A stretch of DNA of 64,000 nucleotides from Apteryx mantelli (taxonomy: Eukaryota > Chordata > Aves > Apterygiformes > Apterygidae), in NCBI RefSeq assembly GCF_036417845.1, contig NC_089978.1:90018007-90082006 (forward strand), in the 5' to 3' direction. The position numbers and the translations under genes are program-made. The stretch's first letter is position 1. Every line of letters starts with the position of its first letter. The notes below the pieces were generated by a model. That model made no database searches. It saw only the letters and a program-made list of their open reading frames with translations, and had not been told where the DNA came from. Below, piece by piece: positions 26,083-38,110 of this stretch.

Positions 26083-29000
26083 AATCAAAATATTTTCCTG
26101 TTAATGAACGTTTAGTCTATTTGATGCCAGTACTGAGATTAAGTGTTGTTCTTAGGGATACATTCATCTTTAATGCACTTTAGCTCATTTTTCTACTTCC
26201 CATTTTTCAGCTCATTTTGTACAGTACTAGGATACAAGTGATTAAATCCTTTGTTTGGTGAAACAAATTTACTAATAAGTCGACAACAGTGAAAGATGGG
26301 ATTTACTTCAGCATAGATGACAGCTCTTCGAAATCCATTCAAATGTCTGCTTTTCTATTAAAGGATGAATGTCTGTTAAACTTTTTATAACGCCTTAATC
26401 TTTTTCAGCAAGATGTGGTTACCTACTAAGTGCTACTACACTGACCAAAAAAGAAATCCAGAGTCAAATAAGGTGTCGCTGAAACTAATCGAATAAAGCA
26501 CCTTTCCTCGAGCCTGCTCGGCTGGCGGGTGGGCGGGCAAGCCCCGCCGGGAGCCTCGGGGCTGGCCGCTCGCAGGTGCTCGCCCCGCTTCGGCCACGCT
26601 GGGCACCTCGCGCGAGGAGCCACAGAGGCAGGCTCTCACTGGGTCTCCGTGCGGGGTCCCTCACGGCGCCCCAGATGGGGTTATGGACGGTGAACCGGCT
26701 TCTCCCGCTGCTCTAGTGAGGCTTCAGCCTAGGTAGTTGCACAGTGCCTGTGGGAACTTGGCTGGCAGCGGTGCATCCAGAGCAGGTCACACCACTTTAG
26801 TAGTACCGAACGTCAACCCATTCCCCCATTAACCTTGTCGCAGAGCTGCTCTTGGGTGTTGCTGCCCCGCTGATGTCTGAGAAGCGAGGAGGTGAGATGT
26901 GGAGGTGCTGTGTCTGCTGTCCCAGATGTCTTCAGCATACTTAGGCCAATTGGTTTGCGCCAGCATGACACCTGTAGGAAACGCGTACTTGTTCGCTCCT
27001 AATCTCAGTTCACGATGCAGTGAGACGCGCGTTGGGCAACTATTCGTAATAAGAAGCTGTCGCTGCAAGCCGCCAGCAAGCTGCTTTGGTGTGTTTTGTT
27101 TCCTTGTTTTTGCCATCTACCTGGTGGTCCTCAGCCGGTCATCTCAAAATTGCATGTTGAGTCAGAGTTACGCTGGGCACTGGAGAATAAATAAATCTAT
27201 TTCTGGCTGCTGTTAGAAGACAGGAACAGGGATCAGCCATTCTCACTCATGTCGACTAGTGAATTCTCCCCTCCTGTTGGATTTACTCAGCTGTGAAACC
27301 CTCGCTGCTTCTCTGCCACTACTGAAGTATTTCCAAGTCACTCAGGTGCCTGCAGCTCCGCTTGGGGGATGTCTCCCTGATTAATCCATGGTAGCAAAGG
27401 CAGGCACTGAGTGTGGCGAGATGGAAAAGCGTGGATGCCAATTTAAGAGTTCTTTGAAAGCCTTATTTGTGAGCCAAAAAGCTCTCCCACTAATTAGGGA
27501 AATAAGAAGCTGGCTAACAGCTCACTGTGGTCCACTGGTTTATTGAAGGTAGTTATTAAAATTAAATAATACATAATAGGAAACACAGCCAAGTAGCAAT
27601 TAATATGTTAACAGTTAGGTAGAAAACTGATCAAGGAGTGGCTGGAAGCTGATACACAGGTCAATAAAGTGGTCAGGAGCAAAGAATTAGCTGTTGTTCT
27701 TAATTTCAGAAAACGCAGACAGGCTATAAACTTATTGCCAGGTGGAGAAATTTGGGGGCAGTTGGTTTTTTTAAGTGAGGATTCAGAAAAGGCAAAAGTT
27801 TCAATATTTTTTTTTCTTTTCTAAAAGGAGAAGCATTTTGTATCAAATGAAGCTGGGGATGTTTTTTCCAGACCAGAGGTAATCAAGAATGCGATTAATT
27901 TCTGTAAGTGATAAGCATTTTAAAAACTGCGAGCACAAATACCTTGTACATGAAAGGGTTGAGAGGCCACGTAGCCTATAGGGATTTGTAATATTTGTTG
28001 GAATCCCAAAGAAACTCCATGAATTTGGAAAAGCGTTACCATTGTATCGAAGACAATGCTTGGTGAACCATCTTGTCACGAGTTCAGGCAAAACGGGAAT
28101 CAAGAGTAACGGAATAAAGAATTAGTGGCCTCAGGAATAAGTAAACAACGTAAAGGGGACAGAGAAAGAGGTAATCACAAAGAAATACATCCTATGTTAT
28201 AGATGCAAGCGAAGTGCCTCGCTTGGTAGCACAGCAGTGGCTGGCTGGACCGTCCTGGCGCCGAAGCCTAGGCACCCGGTGGCCACCCTTGCCCATGCCA
28301 GCACCTCCTCTGGCGGCATCCTGCGCTCAGAGCTGTCTGCGCAGAGCCCCCTCCCTGCTCCGTGCCACGGAAAAGGTGCCTTTTTGGGCAGGCCTCCCGC
28401 TGCGGTGGCCTCACCCCCTTGCTCGAGGGATGGCTTTTCTGCCTCAATGCCCGGAGCTGCCCGAGTGCCCCGTGCCGGCCAGGGGCTGAGGTGCGTTGCC
28501 GAGTGTCCTCCAGTCTGCTGGGGAGGGGACCGGTGCTTGGAATTAGGTTTCTGATTGAAACATTAAAAAATGGGGCACCAGAAGGCATTTGGGGAGGTCC
28601 AGGGCAGCCCATCGTGTGCAGGGATTGCCAGTACCATGCAGGCCCCGTGGGGACCCTCACCGAGCGCTGTGGTGCCACCACGCCGCAAGGGACACTCGGC
28701 GGCAGCACCCTCCCATGGGGTTTTCTGGCTGCACCCAGCGGACAAGACGCATGCTCTGAAAAAAATACACGCAGAAAGAGGCGATGACGCTGGTGTGATG
28801 TGTGAGAACGGAGATACCACAGACCGGATTTCAATCTCACACTGGCATGAGTCAAGAAGAATTTTATCAAAGCTGATATGTAAAGGCAACGTTAAGAAAA
28901 CAGGGATGCACATGTCTGACGCGGCCCAGGAAAACAAGGAATCTGAGCGCTGGATCTATTCAAAACGATGGTGCACAACTAACAAGCACTCACAGGGACG

Positions 29001-32000
29001 GGAGTTGGGCTCTTTAGCAGCTCAAATGGTTGGCAGAACCGGAGAGATCTAAGAGTAAAGAAATGATGTATTCCCAATTGAGGAAATTAATCTATAATTT
29101 ATAACGAAATTTCATAAATTTAATATATTTTGTCATTACAGTATAATGATGGTATGTGTGGTCAAGAGCAACCCTTTTCCTCCGGGTTTCAGAGTAGTTC
29201 CCGGGCTTGGGGCTACCCTCCAAGTTCAGCAGCTTCCCACGTGCAGGCCCAGCACCCGGGAAGCCGCGCGCCCAGTGGAGCGCCACAGCCCAGCAAGCAC
29301 CTGCACTCCCGCAGCTCGGTGGTGGGGTTTCTCTGCGACCCGAAGGTGAAAGCCCAAACCGGGGCAGAAGCTGCTTGGCGCCCAAGGGCAGGTAGGAGAA
29401 TCCCTGGTACGAGTCCAGAAAGTGAAAAAAAAACGTTGAACAGCGGCTCCTTTCTTTCGCTAGCTATTTCTCCTCGCAGCGGGAAGCTCCTGAAAGGAGC
29501 TGCGGACAGGCTAAATGCGGCAGCATTACCTGCTCAGCCACTTGCAGGGGAAGTTACAGAAAGGACTGGCAAGGAAGAAATTTCCTTCCTGGCGCGGGGA
29601 GACATGAGGACGGTGGTGGGGAAGGGGAAATCAGCAATCAAGCACCAGGCGCGTTGCGTTTCCCAGTGTGGAAGACACGTTCCCAGGGAGGAGAAAACCC
29701 CTGTAGTTGAAGAAACATGCCTGGCACTCCAGCGAGGGGAACGACTTGACCTGCCGCCACCATTTAAATAAACTCAAATGGGAGAGGATGAACGATGTCC
29801 CTTAAAACACACACACTCCCATGAAATCCATCAGTCTTTGAGAGGTAAAAAAATTTTTGGCAAATAATGTCTGTTTAGCATGTCACATGGTTAATTTGAA
29901 AGAAAGCTATATGAACTCGATCTTGACTTGCAGTTTTGGATTCGATAGGTGCCTGTTAGAATTGAGTTTCAGGTACCTAAAAATAGAGTTTTTTTCCTTT
30001 TTTCTTTTTTTTTTTGGAAGAACAAACACCAAGCTGCTGTGCAAGTGCCTGGTAAGATATCACTACTCCCATAAGGCTGTGCCTACATGAACAAGCAGGG
30101 CGGCTCAACAGAAGAGAACCTGTAGAGAAGAAGGCTTGGTGCTGGGGACGCGGTGCCCACTCTAAACCCACGTCAGTGTTTTCCAGTGTCCCTCCGCAGA
30201 GCAGGGTGCCTCTGGAAAGGCTCCCCACCAGCCAGCAGTAAGTGTGGGACCATCCCAGGTAGGCAGGAGAGCGCCTGGGGGATGACAGGGCGGCTTTAGC
30301 CCCTCATCCCTCGGCGCCCGGGGTAGCTCCCGGTGGGGGCAACACGCTGGTGTTAACTCCTGTTGGTGTCGGAGCCCTCAGCCCGCCTGCAGTGCGCGGC
30401 TGTCGCCGCTGTCCTTGCTGCCCCTGACAAAGGGGCCGGTGCAGCACGGCAAGGCGCAAGGCTGCTGCCTGCTGGCAAGTACGGTGCCTCCGGCAGGTGG
30501 GATTTTTCTTCCCCGTCACAGGATTAAGTAAATTCTTGTATCCGAATCCTCATCAGACCTGACCATACTTAGCCTGTTAGCACTAAGAGGCTTGAGAGCC
30601 TTAAATCGGTGATCCTTTTAACGGGACCGGCAGCAGCAAGTGCAAAGTGACTCTGCCCAGAAGAGGCTGCTGCCTGTAGGAGAGAAACTTGTGCTTGTGC
30701 AGTTTTGTCTGGAGCAAACCCTCAAGCCCTGGTCTCAAGCAAACCGTCCCTCGGAAACAGCTCCTTCGAAAGATTTGAATGAGCTCAAGCTCGTGTGAAG
30801 GACCACTGCTCCGTTAGTGCGGTGCTATTGCAGTAAAGCATGGCCAGAGAGGAGGGGCACATTGCTTTAAGAGCATTACTTTGGCCAGCCCAAGCCCTCT
30901 TGATTTCAAAAGGCTGCAGTCACTATGATGAACCCCCGTGGAGCAGTGTCAATCAGCATGAAGTGGGAGATGCTGCCTTTGCGTGGTGGATTTCTTGTGG
31001 GTCAGGTCAGTTCAGGATGACAGCAAAGATCCTGCTGCGTGGGTCGCTGCGTTTGTCCGTCCCCAGCCATCCTCCACCGTTCTGCCTTGGTGGTACACCT
31101 GAGTGAAGGAGGCCTCCAGCCACCCAGCCCCAGCCCCATCTCAGACCAGCCCAGGGCCATCGGTCCCTGCCCCACGGTGCTGCAGCAGTGCTGGCTCCAG
31201 CCCCGCCACGGCCCTGCCCCTGCCACCTTGCGCTGCAGCCCTTGGAAAGGTGGCCCTGAGATACTGGGGTAGCAAAACAGTCCTAACTTCTCCTAAGCCC
31301 CTCACCTTTGGGCCTGCAGCGACTCACAAATGGACCAAACCCAGTTAGAAATCAGTGTGAATCAGCAGCTGCAGAAGGTGCTGCCCTCTTCTGCAATACC
31401 GTGGTACGTGGAGAAGTGCCCGCCAGGCACAGGAGATGTACTAATGTAACAGCTCTGGGAAGAAGCGCCAGGCACTCACTGCTCTTAGGCTAGGAGCAAG
31501 CACTGCAGAAAATTCATGGCAAAATAGAAGATACATATAGTGGAAGTCCCAAAGACCCCACGTGGCCCTGGTCACCTACAAACGCTCACATCACCGGATT
31601 TGGTGCTCACAAACCCAGGGTAGCAAGCCCCACCACCAGCTCTCACAACACACCAGCCGGTTTTAGGTACAAACCCTTCTGTCCGCAAACTCATACGTGT
31701 GTGCAGCCCCCTGGCCAGGGCTTTCCACGCCCCCAGGGCTCCCTGCACACGTGTCCCCTGCACTTGGATCCCCCCAAAGACTGCTCCAGGCCATCACTTT
31801 GCTGGTTCTCTGCTGGCTCTCTGCAAGCAGACCCGCTGCCCATCCTCAGGCGGCCTGTTGCACCAGGGCCTGGCGGGGGTCCACACGCCTCCCCAGAAAC
31901 AAGGCTGGCCTCAGCGCAGTGACTTGCCGCTGCAGCTCAGGGGTCGCTCTGTGTGGTCGCTGTGGGCTGAGCGCCAGGTGTCCCGAGCCCTTGCGGCAGG

Positions 32001-35000
32001 GGCGCAGGGCTGGTGCCCGCTGCGGGACCCCCAAGGGGACCAGGACCCCCGGGGGGGCCGCGGGCGGCCGAGGCCGGGAGCCCTGGTCGCTAGGTGGCAA
32101 CAGGGGATAAGGCCAGGCAGGTCTCCGCGGCGCCGGGGTCCCGGGCAGCGGCGTGCCTTTGCAACAGGGCCCTGGAGGGAGGCGGGTTTGGGCGCCCAGT
32201 TTGCTCCAGGAGGGGCACGTCCCTACCGCACGCTCCTTGGGGAGCCAGGGACAGCCGCGCGCCGGGGACCGAGGGCCAAACCTGCCTCGCAGCAAATGAT
32301 TTCATTGAAATCAGTGGGGTTACTGGCACGAAGCGACCAGGCTTGGGCCGCTTGCTTGGAAAGGGCCGCACCGTGTGTCGGCAGCAGAAATATGTATTAT
32401 TTTTATGGATAATATTTCAACAGTCACAGAGGCGAGGGTTTCCCTGCGGAGGTAATCACCCCTCAGGAAAGTGGCATGAGCAGTGGCCCCTACAGGCAAC
32501 AGCTGCTTTGGTTCCCAAGAATTAAAGATGTGCTCCCACGCCGGCAGGGAAGGGCGACGGACCTCCCCACAAACCTCTCGCTCAGGCTCTCAGCAAGCGA
32601 CACCATGGAAATGTCACTGGTGGCTCGGGCACAAATCAGCATAAATCCATGGTGCCGCTTCACTAGCGAGGGATGTTAGTTAATGCAAAGCGAGGATGCA
32701 ATTAGGTGCTGTCTCCATGGTACAGGCAAATTCACTCCTCACAGCTAACGCTGTGATAGCGAGTACCAAAGGAATTAATGATTCACCACTTAATTTCCTC
32801 TTCCCCTACTCCCTCTGCTTTTCCTCTGCTTTAATAAACTGGTCTGGAGCCAACTGCAACATCAGGTTAGTAATGACTTTAAGCACCATTTATGCTGCTA
32901 TCGTGGCAATTTAAATTGTCAATTTCTATTAAAAGGTCTAACTCCAAACGGTTTTAGCTGGAAGCATCAGCACTGACAGTGCAATTAAATAAAGAAACTC
33001 TTTTCTTGGGATGTCAGGGCAAACTCATGTTAAATAAGGGTTCAGGAGTATCTTGCTAATTTAAACTACAGTATAGCTTTCTACTGAAGAATAATACCTA
33101 TTTCAGGGATTTTTTCCATGCTGTGACAGGTTTCATTATCATTGCAAGAGACTTAAGCAGTGATGTGCCAAAGGAGTCCAGCAGTCTTTGAAAACCACTT
33201 CTCTTCACTATAAACATGAATAAAAAAAAAATTGCATAAGAAAAAGCCATTATTTCTCAGCATATACTCCTGAAAAGATATTCGTCCTGTTCCTGAAGGA
33301 CTCTAATTTACAGCCTTGCTTGCCTCGCGACAGCTTGTAAGAACAATTTTTGTTGTTGGGCGTACATCTGATTCTTTGTCTGTAGCTTTATCAGTCACCC
33401 TTTAGAAAGGTACCATGTATGGCACGCTTTGCACGTCTCACAGTCCTTTTATCTAAGGCTCTGAAGTCCTTTATAAAGCATGTTATTCTGGAGGAAGAGA
33501 GCCTCCACCTGTGTTACAGATCACCAGTCTAAATCACACCCAATTCCTCAGCTGACTGTAAAAAAAGCACCTTCTGCAAGCTGTGCACAGCAGCTGCGGT
33601 GACCAGGTCCGGCTGGCCCGGCAGCTTCGTCCCTGCTTGCTCAGCCTCCAAATCGCCGCCCCTCTGCCTCCAGCCCTTTCCTTTGCTCCAGGCATAGGTT
33701 GGTACTCCTTTAGCAAACACCCCTGGCTTCCTGATGGCTGGTCTTCAACTCCACCGTGCGTGCTACGCTGCTTACCTTTTAGAATAAAATAAAACCCTTT
33801 TGCTGTATAAGGGAAGAACTTACTGCTATTTTATGTGCAAAAAGTGTTTGACATCCTAAAGGAACTATCAAATGTTAATATTATAAACTAAAACACAAAA
33901 ATAATATGTTTGCTCAGCTTTGTTATTTCCCTTATTCCTGTACCGCAGGCAGCCTGACAACATGGCCTTTTTAATTTTTTTTGAAACAGTTACTAGACAT
34001 CAGACTGCAATCTTTGGTGTCTGTGTCTGAGATGAGAAGCTGAAGAATATCTGAACAGCTTTAATGGTTTGTATTTTATTTTAACAACCATAAAGCTTCT
34101 TCAGTGCATCAATGTCCCTTATGTTATGTCCAGTATGGTTTCTCTGAATTGTATTAGATGTGCTAGAAATAAATGAGTCATAACATTTACGCTCCCTCTC
34201 TCCCATTCTCAGTTGCTACAGTTATTGCTCTGAAGGGCCCAGAGATAGTCATCTTGAGATAAGTATCTATATGAGGGTCATGGATATGACTTTTAAGTCT
34301 AGACAATTACATTTCTAGCTCCAAAGCACTCCACATTTTACCACTTTACTGCAAAGAAAAAATGCAGCAATGGAGATGATTGATTTATGGTTGACCCTTA
34401 CAAAAATAATATGCAAAGGACAACGTTTGAAAGTAATTTTCTTAACAGAATTATTAATATTTTTCTGTGTTTTTTTTAAGAAAGGGAGAGCAAGCAGACA
34501 AATTCACTGGTATTCTGAGGATAAACTAAAGGAAGGTATTGCATAGCTATGGAGCAAGGGAGTCTGGGGTACATCTGGTTAGGATTTTTTGTTTAAAATT
34601 TTTGTCATCACAGAAGTGGTAAATCTATTTATTCAAAACTTTTTGTGAGAACACCCCAGTTTTCCAGTTTTAGTGGAGCTCTCTCTATGCAAAGTCTGCA
34701 TGCTCCCTCTCCCCAACATTGGTCTTCCCGCTAATTTTTCTGTCTCCAAGTGACTTTCAAAGACCTTTATTTTCCAATGCATGAGAAAACTTTTTTCCCT
34801 GAAATACGAAAAGATTTTTGAGACAGAAAAAAGCATTTCCTGTCCTGATCTAATTTTGTGTTAGAAAAGAAAGAGATCCTGGAAATGAGATTAGACAGAG
34901 GCAATCATAAAGGACACAGAGTGCATGCAGTATGGCCATGGACATGTGAAACGCCAACATGCTCAAATAGTAGTCCAAGCAGGTGAGGGAAAATGAGAGA

Positions 35001-35641
35001 GATGCAAAAAATAAGTTACCGTCTTCCCTCTGCAAACGTCCACATGGGATTGTAAATTGGATGTACAGTATGATAATACATGGTGTCAATAAGAGAGCGC
35101 TACCTTTGAGAGCACCTTAAGAGCATAAGGCATTACCTTTTTACTAATGAACAGAGCTTCATCAAAGCCCTGTGCAAGTTGGAGGGTACTTCAATTTTTA
35201 CAGAGAAGGTAGGAAACAAGAAAACTGGGCCCAACTTCCCCAGGGAGATCTTCTACATGGAAGCAACCTGTTAGCGACAAGTTTTGTGTGTCTTTTTTGG
35301 ACTTCGCTGTGGTTAGGTGGAGTAGGGCCTCCTCTCTCTGCATTGCTGCTCCATGGAAGAGCCCCCGGGGCTTCTCCATCAGCAAAAAATGCATGAGGCC
35401 ACTGTTCCTGCACCCCCCCCTTGCACCCCTGCAGCCATGGTCTGGCCTGATGGGCTTCGCTTTTGGCCTTGGAAGTACTTCGGGGAGATAGTCTGGGGGA
35501 CTAGGCTCAATCTCCCAACCACACTTGCACAAGCAGCTGCCAAGGCCACTGCTCCCCATCTCAGGAGCTGCTGAGCCCTGGGAGCCAGATGTTTTGCAGG
35601 CTAGAAGAGGAAGCAGGGGAGGAGAAGGGACTTCCTGGCAG

Positions 35642-35644
<3 letters not shown>

Positions 35645-35674
<30 letters not shown>
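35645..35674 (+). repeat. (GT)n microsatellite
   Basis: Fifteen uninterrupted GT units in intergenic DNA. Confidence 0.97.
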
Positions 35675-35676
<2 letters not shown>

Positions 35677-35739
35677 GCAAGCCAGGAATAGCAAGATGCC
35701 AAATTCCCCAGCTCTATCCTACACCACCCCAATCCCACT

Positions 35740-35841
35740 GATGGTGGATGATGGTCCCCGTGGTGTCAATGATTCACCATGATGGATGATGATCATGATG
35801 ACCAGGATGATGATCACCATGATGGATGATGATCACCATGA
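35740..35841 (+). repeat. GAT-rich minisatellite
   Basis: Imperfect repeats built from GATGATCACCAT and GATGGATGATGATC units, immediately after the GT microsatellite. Frames through it encode only low-complexity Met/Asp-rich peptides. Confidence 0.85.
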
Positions 35842-37729
35842 CAGAAGCCCTTTGTGGGAGGCAGTTTGGCCTTGCCTGCATGGATTTGGTCGCCACCATG
35901 GTGTAGTGCCTGGGCATGGAGGCTTCTTTGCGCTGCCTCTGCTACAGGTCAGCAGCCCACCTCTGGGGCAGAAATGTACCCATCACACTGCCTAGACCTG
36001 CTGGCATATTTCCTTCAGCTGAGGGACCATGGCAGGTCCACTCTGCTGTGCCCATGTGGCCCTCAAAGTCCTACAGTCTGGGCATACGCTTAAGCATGTA
36101 AGTAACTCCATCTCTACTCAGCCAGGTACATCTGGATGGACTTCCCCTTAGCCAAGGTGTAATTCCCACCAGGGCAGGCACAGATTCAGGTGTAATCAGC
36201 CAATAGCTTGCTTTGGTTTTGATCCCCTCTGCTCAAAAACAGAGTGCCTTTCATTTTGAGACTTTATCCAGGTTATGCAACTGTTAGGTAATATTTGTTC
36301 ATGTGTTCTTACTGCAACAAAGTAATACTCCCAACGAAGTAGATAGTCTGGATTGTACAATTAACGGCTTTATGATGATTTTGTCCAAACAACTCTGATT
36401 GCAGGGAGTGGTTCTATCCTGTAACACCTAAGGAGCCTGTCAAAGTTAAACCAAGTTAATAGCTGAAGATATGCAATCTAAAGGTGCCTCTTTTGCTCAC
36501 CTAGCCCTTCTGTCAGGACTTGACTGGGGAGGGAAAAAGGGCCGTATTTAAACCGGGTCGCTCAACTCCGTTCCTCCACTTCTCATCCTCCAGCGCATAA
36601 GAAAATTACACTTAACTCAGTGAGTTCATTTTCCCAGCTCATTCTCAAACATGAATCAATTGCCTTAACAAACATTATTTTAACTGAGGGTAGAAAACAT
36701 TTGCAAGGTGGACATGGAGGATAACATACAGTCCCTCATTCCTAAGCTCATCTATAGCTATTTTACCCTCTTCTTCCCTCTGGTGGGGCAGCCATCACTG
36801 GACCCTCCACAGTAACACTAGCCCGTGCGTTTGGGACCATTAGGTCTCGTGACTTAGGCTGCTGCCGGGGCTGTGTGCAGGGTCCTTCCCTCTGCCCTTG
36901 TGCCTTTAACCATGTTTTGCTCCCGCTCACCCCAACAGCCAGGAAACCCCACAGCTCCTCCTGTTTTTCAGACCACCAGAAACAGCTTAAGAGCTTTTTT
37001 CCTGCAGCTGGCAGGGGCACCCATGGCTTCCCCAGCTCTTCCTTCCTTGGGCTAGGTGATGACCGCTGTGCCCCAGTCTTGGGTCTATCATCCCCTTCCC
37101 CATTTATTGCCAGACATGCAGGCAGGTCAGCTCGCCCAGACTGCTAGCCTCGGCTGCAAGTAGCAGCTCTGCTTCACTTTAAGGTATGACTCTTAACAGA
37201 AACATTTCTCAGCTCGAATGAAACAACATGGGCAACACTAACATCTCAGGCCTGCCTGTTGGTCCTTTCTTCCCATCTCCCTTCCTTTCCATGAGATACC
37301 TATAGAGTCCCCTTCTTTTTTTTAGGTTCCCCTTCCCCTCTGAAATCCTGGCAGGGAATGGGGTGGGGACAAGGGTTCACTTCTGCTTTAGACTTTTGCC
37401 ACTTCAGTGGGTTGTATCAAATACGTGAAAGACAATGATGTGAGTCATATTCCATGACTTTTTTCAAGCATATGGGAAGATGCTGCTAGTGCAGTTTATT
37501 TCTTGTTGATCAGTATGTATCTGATGTAGATGTACGTGTAAAAATATGACAGCATTTTAAAAATATTTGGTATACAAATCATACACAGGTATGTTCATAA
37601 ATCAGAGAAGGATTGCAGAAGTATCCATGTTCTATAAATAAACATCTCTAAATCAGAATATCCCAGGGATGCAGCTGAGCATGTAAAATGATTGGTGGGT
37701 GTAGGTTATAACACATATAGGAGGAGAGG

Positions 37730-38110
37730 CTGAGAGAGCTGGGACTGTTCAGCCCGGAGGAGGGAAGCTTGGAGGGGATCTGATCAATGTGTATAAATAC
37801 CTGAGGAGGGGAGTAAAGAAGACGGAGCCAGACTCTTCTCAGCAGTGCCCAGGGACAGGACAAGATGCAATGGGCACAAACTGAAACACAGGAAATTCCA
37901 TTTAAACATAAGAAAACACTTTTTTCACTGTGAGAGTGGTTGAACACTGGAGCAGGTTGCCCAGAGAGGCTGTGGAGGCTCCACCTTTGGAGATACTCAA
38001 AACTTGACTGGACGCAGCCCTGAGCAACCTGCTCTGGCCCACCCTGCTCTGAGCAGGGGTTTGGACAGGACAATCCCAGAGGTGCCTTCCAGCCCCAAAT
38101 ATTCTGTAAT
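37730..38110 (+). mobile_element. CR1 LINE, truncated 3' end
   Basis: The block matches the 3' untranslated end of avian CR1: the segment around GCTGAGAGAGCTGGG (37739 on), the block around CAGGTTGCCCAGAGAGGC (37953 on), the TTGGACAGGACAATCCC block near 38060, and an end at ATTCTGT (38100-38107), the usual CR1 terminal motif. It is severely 5'-truncated, as most CR1 copies are, and lacks a poly(A) tail. This element is the strongest evidence that the window is avian. Confidence 0.9.

Larger units (their letters stand above)
23407..26100 (+). other. ZFX: ZFX 3' UTR
   Basis: AT-rich sequence after the stop codon with no coding content, matching the long 3' UTR known for ZFX. AATAAA hexamers occur at 23630, around 23654 and 23670, at 24328 and at 26077. 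The most distal one, at the end of an AT-rich block before composition changes, is the likely end of the long transcript. It contains a 20-base T run (25674-25693). Confidence 0.7.
26101..37729. other. Intergenic region, no supportable gene
   Basis: Alternating AT-rich stretches and GC-rich patches (about 26500-26700, 28200-28750, 29150-29750, 30300-30500, 31000-32330, 33590-33690, 35300-35600). The GC-rich patches contain several overlapping frames on both strands, the longest about 240 codons. None resembles a known protein, and none has a convincing combination of start, splice sites and neighbouring exons. They could be regulatory elements or exons of a non-coding RNA. Confidence 0.6.

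Noticed and set aside
28268-28870. A 200-codon frame on the - strand in a GC-rich intergenic patch
   Set aside because: Several frames overlap on both strands, composition explains them, and there is no family similarity or convincing exon structure.
29130-29771. A 213-codon + strand frame
   Set aside because: It lacks an ATG at its 5' end, has no recognisable domain, and lies in GC-rich sequence with competing frames. A non-coding transcript is not excluded.
31699-32412. A 237-codon + strand frame
   Set aside because: Other frames in the same interval are equally open, the peptide is low-complexity Gly/Pro/Arg/Ala-rich, and no splice partner or homology is seen.
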